A DNA stretch of 64,000 nt. It comes from CAZVGZ01 sp964627605 (lineage in GTDB: Bacteria > Latescibacterota > MWCZ01 > CAZVGZ01). Under the pieces are notes generated by a model. The model was given only the letters and a program-made list of their open reading frames with translations. It made no database searches and was not told where the DNA came from. The position numbers and the translations under genes are program-made. Of this stretch, positions 52,941 to 61,083 are shown one piece after another. The DNA lies in assembly GCA_964627605.1 (NCBI GenBank), contig CAZVGZ010000019.1, positions 1 to 64,000 of the forward strand, given 5' to 3'. The number at the start of each line of letters is the position of its first letter. The first letter of the stretch is position 1.

Positions 52941-54764
52941 GTGTACATTCTCGGAATATCAGCTTTCTACCACGATAGCGCCGCAGCGCTTGTGCACGAC
53001 GGACGGATCGCCGCAGCTGCACAGGAGGAGCGGTTTACCCGCATAAAGCAAGATTCCAGTTTCCCCATTAACGCCGTTAAGTCCTGCCTGGAACAAGAGA
53101 ATATCACAGTTGACGATCTGGACTATGTGGTTTTCTACGATAAGCCGTTCGTGAAGTTCGAGCGGTTGCTGGAGACCTATTTCGGTGTTGTGCCCAAAGG
53201 TATACGGTCGTTCATAAAAGCGATGCCGCTGTGGCTCAAAGAGAAACTGTGGATGCCGGACACAATCCGCAAAGAACTTGGCTACGAAGGCCCGGTTCTC
53301 TTCAGCGAGCACCATGAGGCGCACGCAGCCAGCGCGTTCTACCCATCGCCGTTCGACGAAGCCGCGATCTTGACCATCGACGGCGTCGGTGAGTGGTCTA
53401 CCACCAGCTTCGGCGTGGGAAACGGCTCGGAACTGACGCTGCAAAGTGAAGTCAAATTTCCACACTCGCTAGGGCTACTCTACTCGGCATTCACCTACTA
53501 CACCGGTTTCAAAGTCAACTCCGGCGAATACAAGGTCATGGGGCTTGCACCCTATGGTGAGCCCAAGTATGTCCAAACAATTCTGGACAACCTGATCGAC
53601 CTTAAGGACGACGGTTCTTTTAGGCTGGATATGGGGTATTTCAACTTCCTCTCTGGGCTTACCATGACCAACAGCCGGTTTCACAAGCTGTTGGGTGGAC
53701 CGCCTCGCACACCTGAGACACTCATCACTCAGAGAGAGATGGACCTTGCCCGATCGGTCCAGGTGGTGACTGAAGAGGTGATGATGCGGATGGCGAACCA
53801 CGTTCATGCCGAATCCGGCTCATTCAATCTGTGTTTGGCTGGCGGTGTGGCGCTCAACTGTGTCGGCAACGGCAAGATTCTGCGCGACGGACCTTTTGAG
53901 TCGTTGTGGATACAGCCAGCAGCCGGCGATGCTGGCGGTGCGCTTGGTGCAGCCCTACTGATCTGGCATCGCTACAAAGAAGGCGATCGGTTGCCGGTGC
54001 CCGAAGGTGCCAAAGACAGACAGTTCGCATCTCTTTTGGGTCCGTCGTACAGCGACGATAAGGTCGAGACGTTCGCAGAAGAGAACGGATACCCCTGCCA
54101 AAGGCTCCCCTACGAGGAAATGATCGCCAAGATCGCTGGGCATATAGCCGAGGAGAGTGTCATCGGCTGGTTTCAAGGGCGCATGGAGTTTGGGCCGCGG
54201 GCGCTTGGTGCGCGCTCCATTATTGGAGATCCGCGCTCTAGAGAGATGCAGTCGGTGATGAACCTGAAGATCAAATTCCGTGAGAGCTTCAGGCCGTTTG
54301 CCCCAACAGTACTAAGGGAAAGTGTTGCCGACTGGTTTGAGATGGATACCGAGTCGCCCTATATGCTTCTGGTAGCCCCGGTACGCGAAGACTTACGGAT
54401 TGAGATGACCGACGAGCAGAAGAGCTGGTTTGGGATCGAGAAGCTCAACGTCCCTCGCTCACAGCTCCCGGCGATCACCCATGTTGACTACTCAGCCCGG
54501 GTGCAGACCGTGCGTCGTGAGGACAACCAGCCCTACTACGACCTGATCCGGCAATTTCGGGAGATTTCGGGCTGCCCGGTTATCGTCAACACCTCCTTCA
54601 ATGTTCGTGGAGAGCCTATCGTCTGTTCGCTGGAGGATGCGTACCGATGCTTTATGCGCACTGATATGGACTTTCTGGTCCTGGGCAACGTTGTCCTGGA
54701 CAAAACAGAACAACCTGAGTGGACCGAGGAAGGTGACTGGCGCACCGAGTTCGCGCTGGACTAG
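52941..54764 (+). CDS. Carbamoyltransferase (NodU/CmcH/SxtI family)
   Basis: A 607-residue enzyme that transfers a carbamoyl group from carbamoyl phosphate via carbamoyl-adenylate to a hydroxyl of a small molecule. The N-terminal Kae1-like domain shows ILGISAFYHDSAAALVHDG, SEHHEAHAASAFYPSPF, ILTIDGVGEWST and GEYKVMGLAPYGEP. The adenylation and transfer part shows LAGGVALNCVGNGKIL, GRMEFGPRALGARSIIGDPR, KFRESFRPFAPTVL and FNVRGEPIVCS. Starts with GTG at 52941. Directly followed, 3 bp later, by an SxtJ-family gene; the acceptor is unknown. Confidence 0.93.
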   Translation: MYILGISAFYHDSAAALVHDGRIAAAAQEERFTRIKQDSSFPINAVKSCLEQENITVDDLDYVVFYDKPFVKFERLLETYFGVVPKGIRSFIKAMPLWLKEKLWMPDTIRKELGYEGPVLFSEHHEAHAASAFYPSPFDEAAILTIDGVGEWSTTSFGVGNGSELTLQSEVKFPHSLGLLYSAFTYYTGFKVNSGEYKVMGLAPYGEPKYVQTILDNLIDLKDDGSFRLDMGYFNFLSGLTMTNSRFHKLLGGPPRTPETLITQREMDLARSVQVVTEEVMMRMANHVHAESGSFNLCLAGGVALNCVGNGKILRDGPFESLWIQPAAGDAGGALGAALLIWHRYKEGDRLPVPEGAKDRQFASLLGPSYSDDKVETFAEENGYPCQRLPYEEMIAKIAGHIAEESVIGWFQGRMEFGPRALGARSIIGDPRSREMQSVMNLKIKFRESFRPFAPTVLRESVADWFEMDTESPYMLLVAPVREDLRIEMTDEQKSWFGIEKLNVPRSQLPAITHVDYSARVQTVRREDNQPYYDLIRQFREISGCPVIVNTSFNVRGEPIVCSLEDAYRCFMRTDMDFLVLGNVVLDKTEQPEWTEEGDWRTEFALD

Positions 54765-54767
54765 ACG

Positions 54768-55166
54768 ATGATCGACGAACGAAAACAGATGAGGACATTT
54801 GGTACCGGGCTGCTTGTCATTGGAGCGGTTGCGGCATCTTTGGCTTGGTTTTGGCGCTGCAATGCTACCGCCGGTATACTCCTTATGGCCGTATTCTCTA
54901 CGATAGGCCTGCTTCACCTGCTTCTGCCGGGGGTTGCTAGGCCGTTTTTCCGTGGATGGATGGCTTTCGCGACAGCGATGGCGTGGATCAACACCCGCCT
55001 GCTGTTGATTCTGTTCTTTCATCTCATAGTGTGGCCGGTGGGCATTATTATGAAACTGATCCGCCGGGACGCTCTTGATCGCCGCATCAATACAGACGCC
55101 AAAACTTACTGGGTGAAACGTAAGGAGCCATCTGGCGGCAGCTCTCACTACGAACACCAATACTGA
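54768..55166 (+). CDS. SxtJ-family membrane protein
   Basis: A 132-residue protein with about four membrane helices (TGLLVIGAVAASLAWFW, GILLMAVFSTIGLLHLLLPG, ending in the ILFFHLIVWPVGIIMKL segment) and a hydrophilic tail (RDALDRRINTDAKTYWVKRK) that is the most conserved part of SxtJ-like proteins. It occurs next to carbamoyltransferases in many bacteria, including the saxitoxin cluster. Its role is not known; it probably anchors or partners the carbamoyltransferase at the membrane. Confidence 0.85.
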   Translation: MIDERKQMRTFGTGLLVIGAVAASLAWFWRCNATAGILLMAVFSTIGLLHLLLPGVARPFFRGWMAFATAMAWINTRLLLILFFHLIVWPVGIIMKLIRRDALDRRINTDAKTYWVKRKEPSGGSSHYEHQY

Positions 55167-55207
55167 CTCCCGGCTATGAGCCGAGGGTTGTTAGGAGCAT
55201 CCAACCG

Positions 55208-55366
55208 ATGTCTCGCATGTCCATTTTAGTGGAGTTTTGGGGATTTCTCAAAGTCAGAAAAAAATTCTGGCTCGCCCCGATCGTATTTGTGCTTCTGCTC
55301 TTGGGGATGCTGATCGTATTCACCCAAGGCTCGGCATTAGCGCCGTTTATCTATACCCTGTTCTAA
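55208..55366 (+). CDS. DUF5989-like small membrane protein
   Basis: 52 residues. The N-terminal half is basic (ILVEFWGFLKVRKKFW), the second half one membrane helix (PIVFVLLLLGMLIVF) ending APFIYTLF. This is the arrangement of DUF5989 proteins, which regularly follow SxtJ genes. ATG at 55208; an upstream AGGAG at 55192-55196 serves as its binding site. It completes the three-gene cassette. Confidence 0.8.
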   Translation: MSRMSILVEFWGFLKVRKKFWLAPIVFVLLLLGMLIVFTQGSALAPFIYTLF

Positions 55367-55386
55367 ACTTGTGAGACAGTGGTAGT

Positions 55387-55423
55387 TAAAGCGCTCACAA
55401 CCATCTTCGTCGCGAGCGCTTTA
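55387..55423. promoter_or_regulatory. CIRCE-like inverted repeat upstream of hrcA
   Basis: A 10-bp inverted repeat (TAAAGCGCTC at 55387-55396, GAGCGCTTTA at 55414-55423) with a 17-nt spacer lies 112 bp before the hrcA start. The half-sites resemble CIRCE (TTAGCACTC/GAGTGCTAA) in ending CTC/GAG and beginning with A/T-rich bases, but the spacer is longer than the usual 9 nt. It could also be a terminator stem for the upstream cassette, although no T-run follows. Confidence 0.4.
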
Positions 55424-55535
55424 GCGCGTACGGTCCCTATGACGGATCGGATGGGGTTGGTTGGAGTACCCGTCGTGCCAGGGTGCTGGCTACCAATTTG
55501 TGGTGCGACCTCTTCTGGGGTACGAGGAGTTTTGA

Positions 55536-56591
55536 ATGACCCATCTTACTACCGATAGATCAGCGGGGCGACAGCTTTCGTCGCGGGAAACTTTGGCGCT
55601 CCACGCGTTGATACATGAGCATCTGGGAACCGCCACGCCTGTCGGATCGCGAACAATTGCCTGGCGTTGAGTCCCTCAAGTTAGCGCTGCGACCATCCGC
55701 AACACGATGATGGACTTAGAGGAGTTGGGTCTGGTTCGGCAGCCTCATACATCGGCGGGCCGAGTGCCGACACCGCTTGGCTACCGGGTATATGTCAACG
55801 ACCTGCTTAGCAGTTCGGACACCGGGGACGCCGAACGCAAGCGGCTCACCGCTCTGTTGCGCGCCCAACTTAAGGACAGAGACGCCGAAGCTATCATCGC
55901 TGGGATTGCCCAATCACTAGCGAACCTGTCCGATCTTCTCGGAATCGCTTTCCTACCTACGTTCGACCAGGCGGTGTTCCACAAACTGGAGCTCGTGCCA
56001 TTGGATGCTGGGCGTGTTTTGGTGGTCATATCGCTGAAGTCCGGGCTGGTCAGAACAGTGAAAGTCGCCGTGGACGAGCCGGTGAACCACGACATGTTTT
56101 ATGAGATATCTCAGGCGCTCAATTAGCGACTGTCGGGCCTCACCTTGAGACAGGTGCGTAAAGAGGCGCCGGAGCGGGTGAGATCGCTTAGAAGCGGCAA
56201 CTCCCGCATCCTCCAGATTTTGGTTGGCGCAGCCGATCACGTCTTCTCTTTGGACGACGCCACCGATGTCGAGCTTCGAGGGCAGTTCAACCTGTTTGGA
56301 CAGCCGGAGTTTGCCGACAGCGAACGGCTGGCATCGGTTGTCGACCTGATCCAACACTCTGAGCTGGTCAAAGCGCTCAGCAGCGGTTCCCAGGACAGCG
56401 GCGTGCAGGTTAGCATAGGTGACGAGAACCCGCTTGTCGCTCTCAAATCTTGCAGCGTCGTAAGCCGCACCTATCGCAGGGGTGGAGCCGTCGGAATAAT
56501 GGCTGTCATCGGTCCGATGCGGATGCCCTATCCAGATCTTCTAGCGCTAGTCGATTCGGCTGACGACCTGGTCGAAGACCTCTTGAGCTAA
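55536..56591 (+). pseudogene. hrcA: Heat-shock repressor HrcA with two in-frame stop codons
   Basis: A single 351-codon frame from ATG 55536 (GAGGAG before it) encodes all of HrcA: LALHALIHEHLGTATPVGSR, ATIRNTMMDLEELGLVRQPH and TSAGRVPTPLGYRVYVNDLL of the winged helix, then the GAF-like core and C-terminal GGAVGIMAVIGPMRMPYP. It is broken by TGA at 55668-55670 (in the wing helix region just before VSAATIRN) and TAG at 56124-56126, where the family has Glu in LNERLSGLTL. The frame continues after each. If real, HrcA is lost and the following chaperone genes are constitutive or controlled otherwise. Confidence 0.9.
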
Positions 56592-56610
56592 CCCCCGATA
56601 TTCATTAACA

Positions 56611-56649
56611 GCGGCCCTGCACACGGCTCCCATCTATGTGTAGGGCCGC
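56611..56649 (+). terminator. Hairpin after hrcA
   Basis: An 8-bp GC-rich stem (56611-56618 with 56642-56649), extended by a few more pairs, is followed by AATTTTGCTGTTT. It lies 20 bp past the hrcA stop and could end that transcript or cause partial termination before grpE. Confidence 0.55.
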
Positions 56650-56827
56650 CAATTTTGCTGTTTGGCACGGCAGGTGCATAGACACCTATCTCCACTCGCT
56701 AAGGTATCGGTCTTAGTTGACGTGCCGCCCAGTTGGCAGTCACGAACGCCAATGCCTGCCGAATGGGCACTGCCTAAACGGCAGTAGTGCCAATTACTGC
56801 GATAATCACACGAAAAGGAAAACGGTT

Positions 56828-57520
56828 TTGGCGAACGAAGACGAATCGAACGAGACAATGGTGGATTCAGACGAGGAGATTGTCGTTGAGGTGGATGTCG
56901 CCGACGGCGAAGCGTTGGGAGAGTCGGTCGGTGAACCCGTTGGCGGATCAGATGATCCCGCAGACACCGATGACGACGAAGAAATCGTTGAAAAGGCCCC
57001 AGAGCTCTCCGAACTTGACGCCGCTCTTCTGGAAGCCGAAAAGCTGCGAGATCAGTGGATGAGGACCGCAGCCGAACTCGAAAATCTCAGAAAGCGGATG
57101 GTCAAAGAGCGGGTCGAAATTAGGCAGTGGGCAGCGGAGGACGTGATACGCGATCTGCTGGCGCCGATGGACAACCTCAATAGAGCGCTCGCCCACACCA
57201 CCGAGAGCGGCGAGACCGAAGACGAAGGGCAGTCGCTCAAAGTTGGCGTTGAGATGATCTACCAGGAGCTATCTGGAATGTTGCAGCGCCGAGGTGTGAC
57301 GGTGATCGACGCCCAAGGCGAGGCCTTTGATCCGGCCAAACACCAGGCGCTGGTGACCGCCCCGAGCGACGATCTGCCAGCCGGTGAGATCATGCAGGTG
57401 ATTGAACGGGGATATCTTGTTGCAGACAGAGTACTTAGACCGGCGAGGGTCGTAGTCAGTAGCGGTCCCGCCGAAGATGAACCAGATGAGATTACGGACA
57501 GTGACGATACGGACAACTAA
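56828..57520 (+). CDS. grpE: Nucleotide exchange factor GrpE
   Basis: About 230 residues from a TTG at 56828 with AAAAGGAAAA before it. A long acidic N-terminal tail (about residues 10-60) precedes the coiled-coil helix (LDAALLEAEKLRDQWMRTAA, ELENLRKR) and the beta-domain with VIDAQGEAFDPAKHQAL and the end GYLVADRVLRPARVVVS. It releases ADP from DnaK. The acidic N- and C-terminal tails are longer than in most members. The dnaK gene follows by 22 bp. Confidence 0.93.
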   Translation: MANEDESNETMVDSDEEIVVEVDVADGEALGESVGEPVGGSDDPADTDDDEEIVEKAPELSELDAALLEAEKLRDQWMRTAAELENLRKRMVKERVEIRQWAAEDVIRDLLAPMDNLNRALAHTTESGETEDEGQSLKVGVEMIYQELSGMLQRRGVTVIDAQGEAFDPAKHQALVTAPSDDLPAGEIMQVIERGYLVADRVLRPARVVVSSGPAEDEPDEITDSDDTDN

Positions 57521-57542
57521 TGAAAACGGGAGCGAATGAAAA

Positions 57543-59483
57543 ATGGCAAAAATTATAGGGATTGACCTGGGAACCACTAACTCGTGTGTAGCGGTAATGG
57601 AGGGTGGCGAGGCGGTGGTGATTCCCAATTCGCAAGGCGGGCGCACCACACCTTCGGTGGTGGCTTTTACCCCAGATGACGGGCGGCTTGTGGGCCAACC
57701 GGCCAAAAACCAGGCCGTAATGAACGCAAAAAACACGATCTCCTCCATCAAACGTTTCATGGGCCGTCGCCACTCAGAGGTGACCGCCGAAGAGAAGATT
57801 GTGCCCTACGAAGTGGTGGGCAACGCTGGCGACGACTGTAGAGTGAAAATCTCGGACGGCGAACATGCGCCACCGGAGATTTCTGCCATGGTGCTTCAGG
57901 ATCTGAAGCGCACCGCAGAAGAGTATCTGGGCGAAGAGGTGACAGAAGCGGTAGTCACCGTGCCGGCCTACTTCAACGATGCTCAGCGCCAGGCGACCAG
58001 GGACGCAGGACGGATCGCCGGGCTCGACGTCCAGCGGATCATCAATGAACCCACCGCAGCCTCGTTGGCCTATGGTCTCGACAAGAACGTAAATGAGAAG
58101 ATCGCGGTGTTCGATCTTGGCGGCGGTACTTTCGATGTTTCGGTTCTTGAGGTCGGCGACAATGTAGTCGAGGTGCGCTCAACCAATGGCGACACGCATC
58201 TTGGCGGAGACGATTTTGACAAGGTGCTCATCGACTGGATGGTCGATGAATTCAAAAAAGAGAACAACATCGACCTTTCTGTTCAGGCCGACGCGCTTCA
58301 GCGGCTCAAAGAGGCCGCGGAGAAGGCCAAAATAGAGCTGTCAGGTGGGCAGCAAGCCGAACTTAACCTGCCTTTCATTACCGCCGATCAGACCGGTCCC
58401 AAGCATCTACAGCTCAAACTTACCTTAGCGGCGTTCGAGCAGATGGTCGAGCATCTTGTTGACCGCACAGCCGGACCGTGCCGTCAGGCGCTGTCAGACG
58501 CAGGTCTTCAACCAGGTGAAATAGACGAAGTGCTTCTAGTCGGCGGATCGACGCGGATGCCAGCGGTGCAGGCCAAAGTTGCCGAGGTGTTCGGCAAGGA
58601 GCCGAATCGTGGTGTCAACCCTGACGAGGTCGTCGCAGTTGGAGCGGCGATACAGGGCGGCGTCCTTTCCGGTGAAGTGCGCGATGTCCTTCTGCTTGAT
58701 GTTACCCCGCTTAGTCTGGGCATCGAGACTATGGGCGGCGTCATGACAACCCTTATCGAGCGCAATATCACCATCCCATCGCGCAAGGAGGAGACATTCT
58801 CCACAGCGGCGGATAATCAGACCGCAGTGACGGTTCATGTCCTCCAGGGCGAGAGGCCAAGGGCTTTGGACAACCGCACATTGGGGCGCTTTGATCTCGT
58901 CGGTATACCTCCAGCACCAAGGGGGATTCCGAAAATCGATGTGGTGTTTGACATAGACAAAGACGGTATCGTCCACGTCTCTGCCAAAGACCAGGCCACC
59001 GGTGCCGAACAGAAAATCAAGGTCGATGTCGGGTCGGGTCTCTCCGAGGAAGAGATTGATCGGATGGTGTCTGACTCCGAAGCACACGCCGAGGAGGACA
59101 CCGCCGCTCGTGAGGTGATTGAGCTTCAGAACCAGGCGGATTCGCTGGTCTACCAGACCGACAAAACATTGGCAGAGCATGGCGACAAGATCAGCGATGA
59201 TGACCGCGCCCAGGTCGAGGAGGCGCTCAAGAACCTTAAAGATGTGCAATCCGGGTCGGACACTGAAGCCATCACAGCCGCGATCGAAGCGCTGACGCAA
59301 GCGTCCTACAAACTCGCCGAGGCGATGTATCAGTCTGCATCCGCTGAGGGCGAAGCCGACCCAGCCGCTGGTGGCCCAGCGCCTGGACCAGGACCAGAAG
59401 CCCAGCCTGAAGCGGCTCCTGCCGATGACGGCGGGGCGGTAGATGCCTCATATGAGGTGATCGACGACGAAGAGAAAAAATAA
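57543..59483 (+). CDS. dnaK: Chaperone DnaK (Hsp70)
   Basis: A 646-residue Hsp70. Signatures are IGIDLGTTNSCVAVMEGG at the N-terminus, VFDLGGGTFDVSVLEVG, and VLLVGGSTRMPAVQAKV in the nucleotide-binding domain, then DVTPLSLGIETMGGVMT and NQTAVTVHVLQGERP in the substrate-binding domain. The C-terminal tail is Gly/Pro/Ala rich and ends SYEVIDDEEKK, the acidic end typical of DnaK. Folding and stress protein, working with GrpE and DnaJ from the same cluster. Confidence 0.98.
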   Translation: MAKIIGIDLGTTNSCVAVMEGGEAVVIPNSQGGRTTPSVVAFTPDDGRLVGQPAKNQAVMNAKNTISSIKRFMGRRHSEVTAEEKIVPYEVVGNAGDDCRVKISDGEHAPPEISAMVLQDLKRTAEEYLGEEVTEAVVTVPAYFNDAQRQATRDAGRIAGLDVQRIINEPTAASLAYGLDKNVNEKIAVFDLGGGTFDVSVLEVGDNVVEVRSTNGDTHLGGDDFDKVLIDWMVDEFKKENNIDLSVQADALQRLKEAAEKAKIELSGGQQAELNLPFITADQTGPKHLQLKLTLAAFEQMVEHLVDRTAGPCRQALSDAGLQPGEIDEVLLVGGSTRMPAVQAKVAEVFGKEPNRGVNPDEVVAVGAAIQGGVLSGEVRDVLLLDVTPLSLGIETMGGVMTTLIERNITIPSRKEETFSTAADNQTAVTVHVLQGERPRALDNRTLGRFDLVGIPPAPRGIPKIDVVFDIDKDGIVHVSAKDQATGAEQKIKVDVGSGLSEEEIDRMVSDSEAHAEEDTAAREVIELQNQADSLVYQTDKTLAEHGDKISDDDRAQVEEALKNLKDVQSGSDTEAITAAIEALTQASYKLAEAMYQSASAEGEADPAAGGPAPGPGPEAQPEAAPADDGGAVDASYEVIDDEEKK

Positions 59484-59529
59484 CCACATCCAGAGCTGGC
59501 GAGCTCTATAGGTAGTAGTGGCACTGGTG

Positions 59530-59582
59530 ACGCCGCCGATATAAAGTCATGAATGGTTAAAACCGGCGGCGTGATTCCCTTT
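59530..59582. repeat. 9-bp inverted repeat in the dnaK-dnaJ gap
   Basis: ACGCCGCCG at 59530-59538 pairs exactly with 59574-59582 across a 35-nt loop. No T-run follows. It could attenuate transcription between dnaK and dnaJ, which would explain lower DnaJ levels, but this is speculation. Nothing else is seen in the 175-bp gap. Confidence 0.4.
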
Positions 59583-59658
59583 AGAAAATGGGGCGGCTGC
59601 TGGCGCAGTAGAGAGTTTTTTCGGCGGCGACTGGCAAATATCAGGTAGAGGAATCTGA

Positions 59659-60810
59659 ATGGCAGAAAAGCGCGACTACTATGATGTCCTTGGTTTGGAC
59701 AAGGGCGTACCAGAAGCCGAAATCAAGAAGGCCTACCGAAAAAAGGCTTTGGAGGTCCACCCTGATCACCATCCCGATGATCCTGATGCCGAAGACAAGT
59801 TCAAAGAGGTCGCCGAGGCCTACGAGGTGCTCAACGACTCAGACAAGCGTGCGCGCTATGATCGCTACGGCCACCAAGGTGTCACAGGCGATTTTGGGCA
59901 GGGCGGGTTTTCGTGGCAAGACTTCTCCCATGCAGGCGATTTCGAGGATGTACTCGGCAGTTTTTTCGGCGGCGATCTGTTCGGTTTCGGGGAGCGAGGT
60001 GGCGGGGGGCGCGGTGGTGCTCAGCAGGGCCGTGATCTGAAAGTCTCCGTCCCGCTGACCATGGAAGAGATAGCGTCAGGGGCGGAGAAAAAGATTCGCC
60101 TTAACCGAGTGCTCTCTCACTGCGAGGACTGCAAGGGCACAGGAGGAGCAAAAGGGGCCAAACCCAAGACATGTCCCATCTGTGGTGGCGCAGGGCAGGT
60201 TCGCAAGGCAGCGCAGTCGTTCTTCAACATGGTGACAGTAACGACATGCGAGCGGTGCGCTGGCGCTGGAGAGATCATCGCAGAGCCGTGTCCGACGTGC
60301 GCAGGTCAGGGCCTTAAAGGCGCTCCCAAAACTGTATCCGTGACGATCCCCCCTGGCGTATCGCAGGAGAACTACGTCCCGCTGCGGGGCCAAGGCAACG
60401 CCGGTCCTAGGGGTGGTCCAGCAGGCGATGTGCTCGTCTACATCGAAGAGACGCCCCACGACCAGTTTGTAAGGCATGGTCAAGACATTGTATACGACCT
60501 GCCTATCAGTTTTTCCCAAGCCGCATTGGGTGCCAGCGTGGAGGTGCCTGCGTTCGGAGGTGCAGTCAACCTCAAAATCCCGTCGGGCATTCAGGCGGGA
60601 AAAATCTTACGGATGCGCGGAAAGGGGATTCCCAGCCTAAACGGGTATGGACAGGGCGACCATCTGGTGAGAATTCACGTCTGGACCCCTGCGGACCTCA
60701 ACTCAAAAGAGCGGGCGCTTTTCGAGCAGCTATCTGGAATGGAGAGGGATTCGATGCCCCAAGGAGGGCGTTCGTTCTTCGAGCGCGTCAAAGACGCCTT
60801 CTCTGGCTGA
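59659..60810 (+). CDS. dnaJ: Chaperone DnaJ (Hsp40)
   Basis: A 383-residue type I J-protein. The J domain carries YYDVLGLDKG and the HPD motif (LEVHPDHHPDD). A Gly/Phe-rich stretch (FFGGDLFGFGERGGGGRGG) follows, then four zinc motifs CEDCKGTG, CPICGGAG, CERCAGAG and CPTCAGQG, and the two C-terminal beta-sandwich domains with LRGQGNAGPRGGPAGDVLVY. It stimulates DnaK ATP hydrolysis and delivers substrates. The ATG at 59659 is preceded by AGAGGAA. Confidence 0.97.
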   Translation: MAEKRDYYDVLGLDKGVPEAEIKKAYRKKALEVHPDHHPDDPDAEDKFKEVAEAYEVLNDSDKRARYDRYGHQGVTGDFGQGGFSWQDFSHAGDFEDVLGSFFGGDLFGFGERGGGGRGGAQQGRDLKVSVPLTMEEIASGAEKKIRLNRVLSHCEDCKGTGGAKGAKPKTCPICGGAGQVRKAAQSFFNMVTVTTCERCAGAGEIIAEPCPTCAGQGLKGAPKTVSVTIPPGVSQENYVPLRGQGNAGPRGGPAGDVLVYIEETPHDQFVRHGQDIVYDLPISFSQAALGASVEVPAFGGAVNLKIPSGIQAGKILRMRGKGIPSLNGYGQGDHLVRIHVWTPADLNSKERALFEQLSGMERDSMPQGGRSFFERVKDAFSG

Positions 60811-60825
60811 CCCCCGACGGGGGTC
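60809..60825 (+). terminator. Hairpin overlapping the dnaJ stop
   Basis: GACCCCC (60809-60815) pairs with GGGGGTC (60819-60825) around a 3-nt loop, followed by TCTCTTG. The stop codon TGA lies partly in the stem. It probably ends the grpE-dnaK-dnaJ transcript. Confidence 0.7.
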
Positions 60826-60946
60826 TCTCTTGCCCACCACCCCACGTGTCTGCATCAGCGAAAAACCGCCAGATGGCTACCCCAGATAGCTACCAATGAC
60901 CTAACCCCTGTTGCGACTAGTCCGCTGAAGGTCAGACCAAGCTTCT

Positions 60947-61063
60947 GGATATCGGGTTCGAGTTTTCAACCGCAAGCATCTTGATAACTACGACCCACAG
61001 TTCGCACAGCAGGTTGTAGTTGCTCAGCTAAAAGAGATGGAGCAGATCAGGCATGTGACTTAG
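60947..61063 (+). pseudogene. Possible C-terminal remnant of an unidentified gene
   Basis: In the 270-bp gap after dnaJ a short frame ends in TAG at 61061-61063 and reads like the end of a real protein (GYRVRVFNRKHLDNYDPQF, then QQVVVAQLKEMEQIRHVT). It has no start codon and is closed by a stop about 20 bp upstream. No family was recognised. It may be debris from a deletion. Confidence 0.25.
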
Positions 61064-61083
61064 CACCGAGCGCGCGCTCTGTT

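Noticed and set aside
54492..55160. 222-codon minus-strand frame
   Set aside because: Antisense to the carbamoyltransferase end and the SxtJ gene.
59530..59582. Terminator between dnaK and dnaJ
   Set aside because: The 35-nt loop and lack of a T-run make an intrinsic terminator unlikely; kept only as an inverted repeat.
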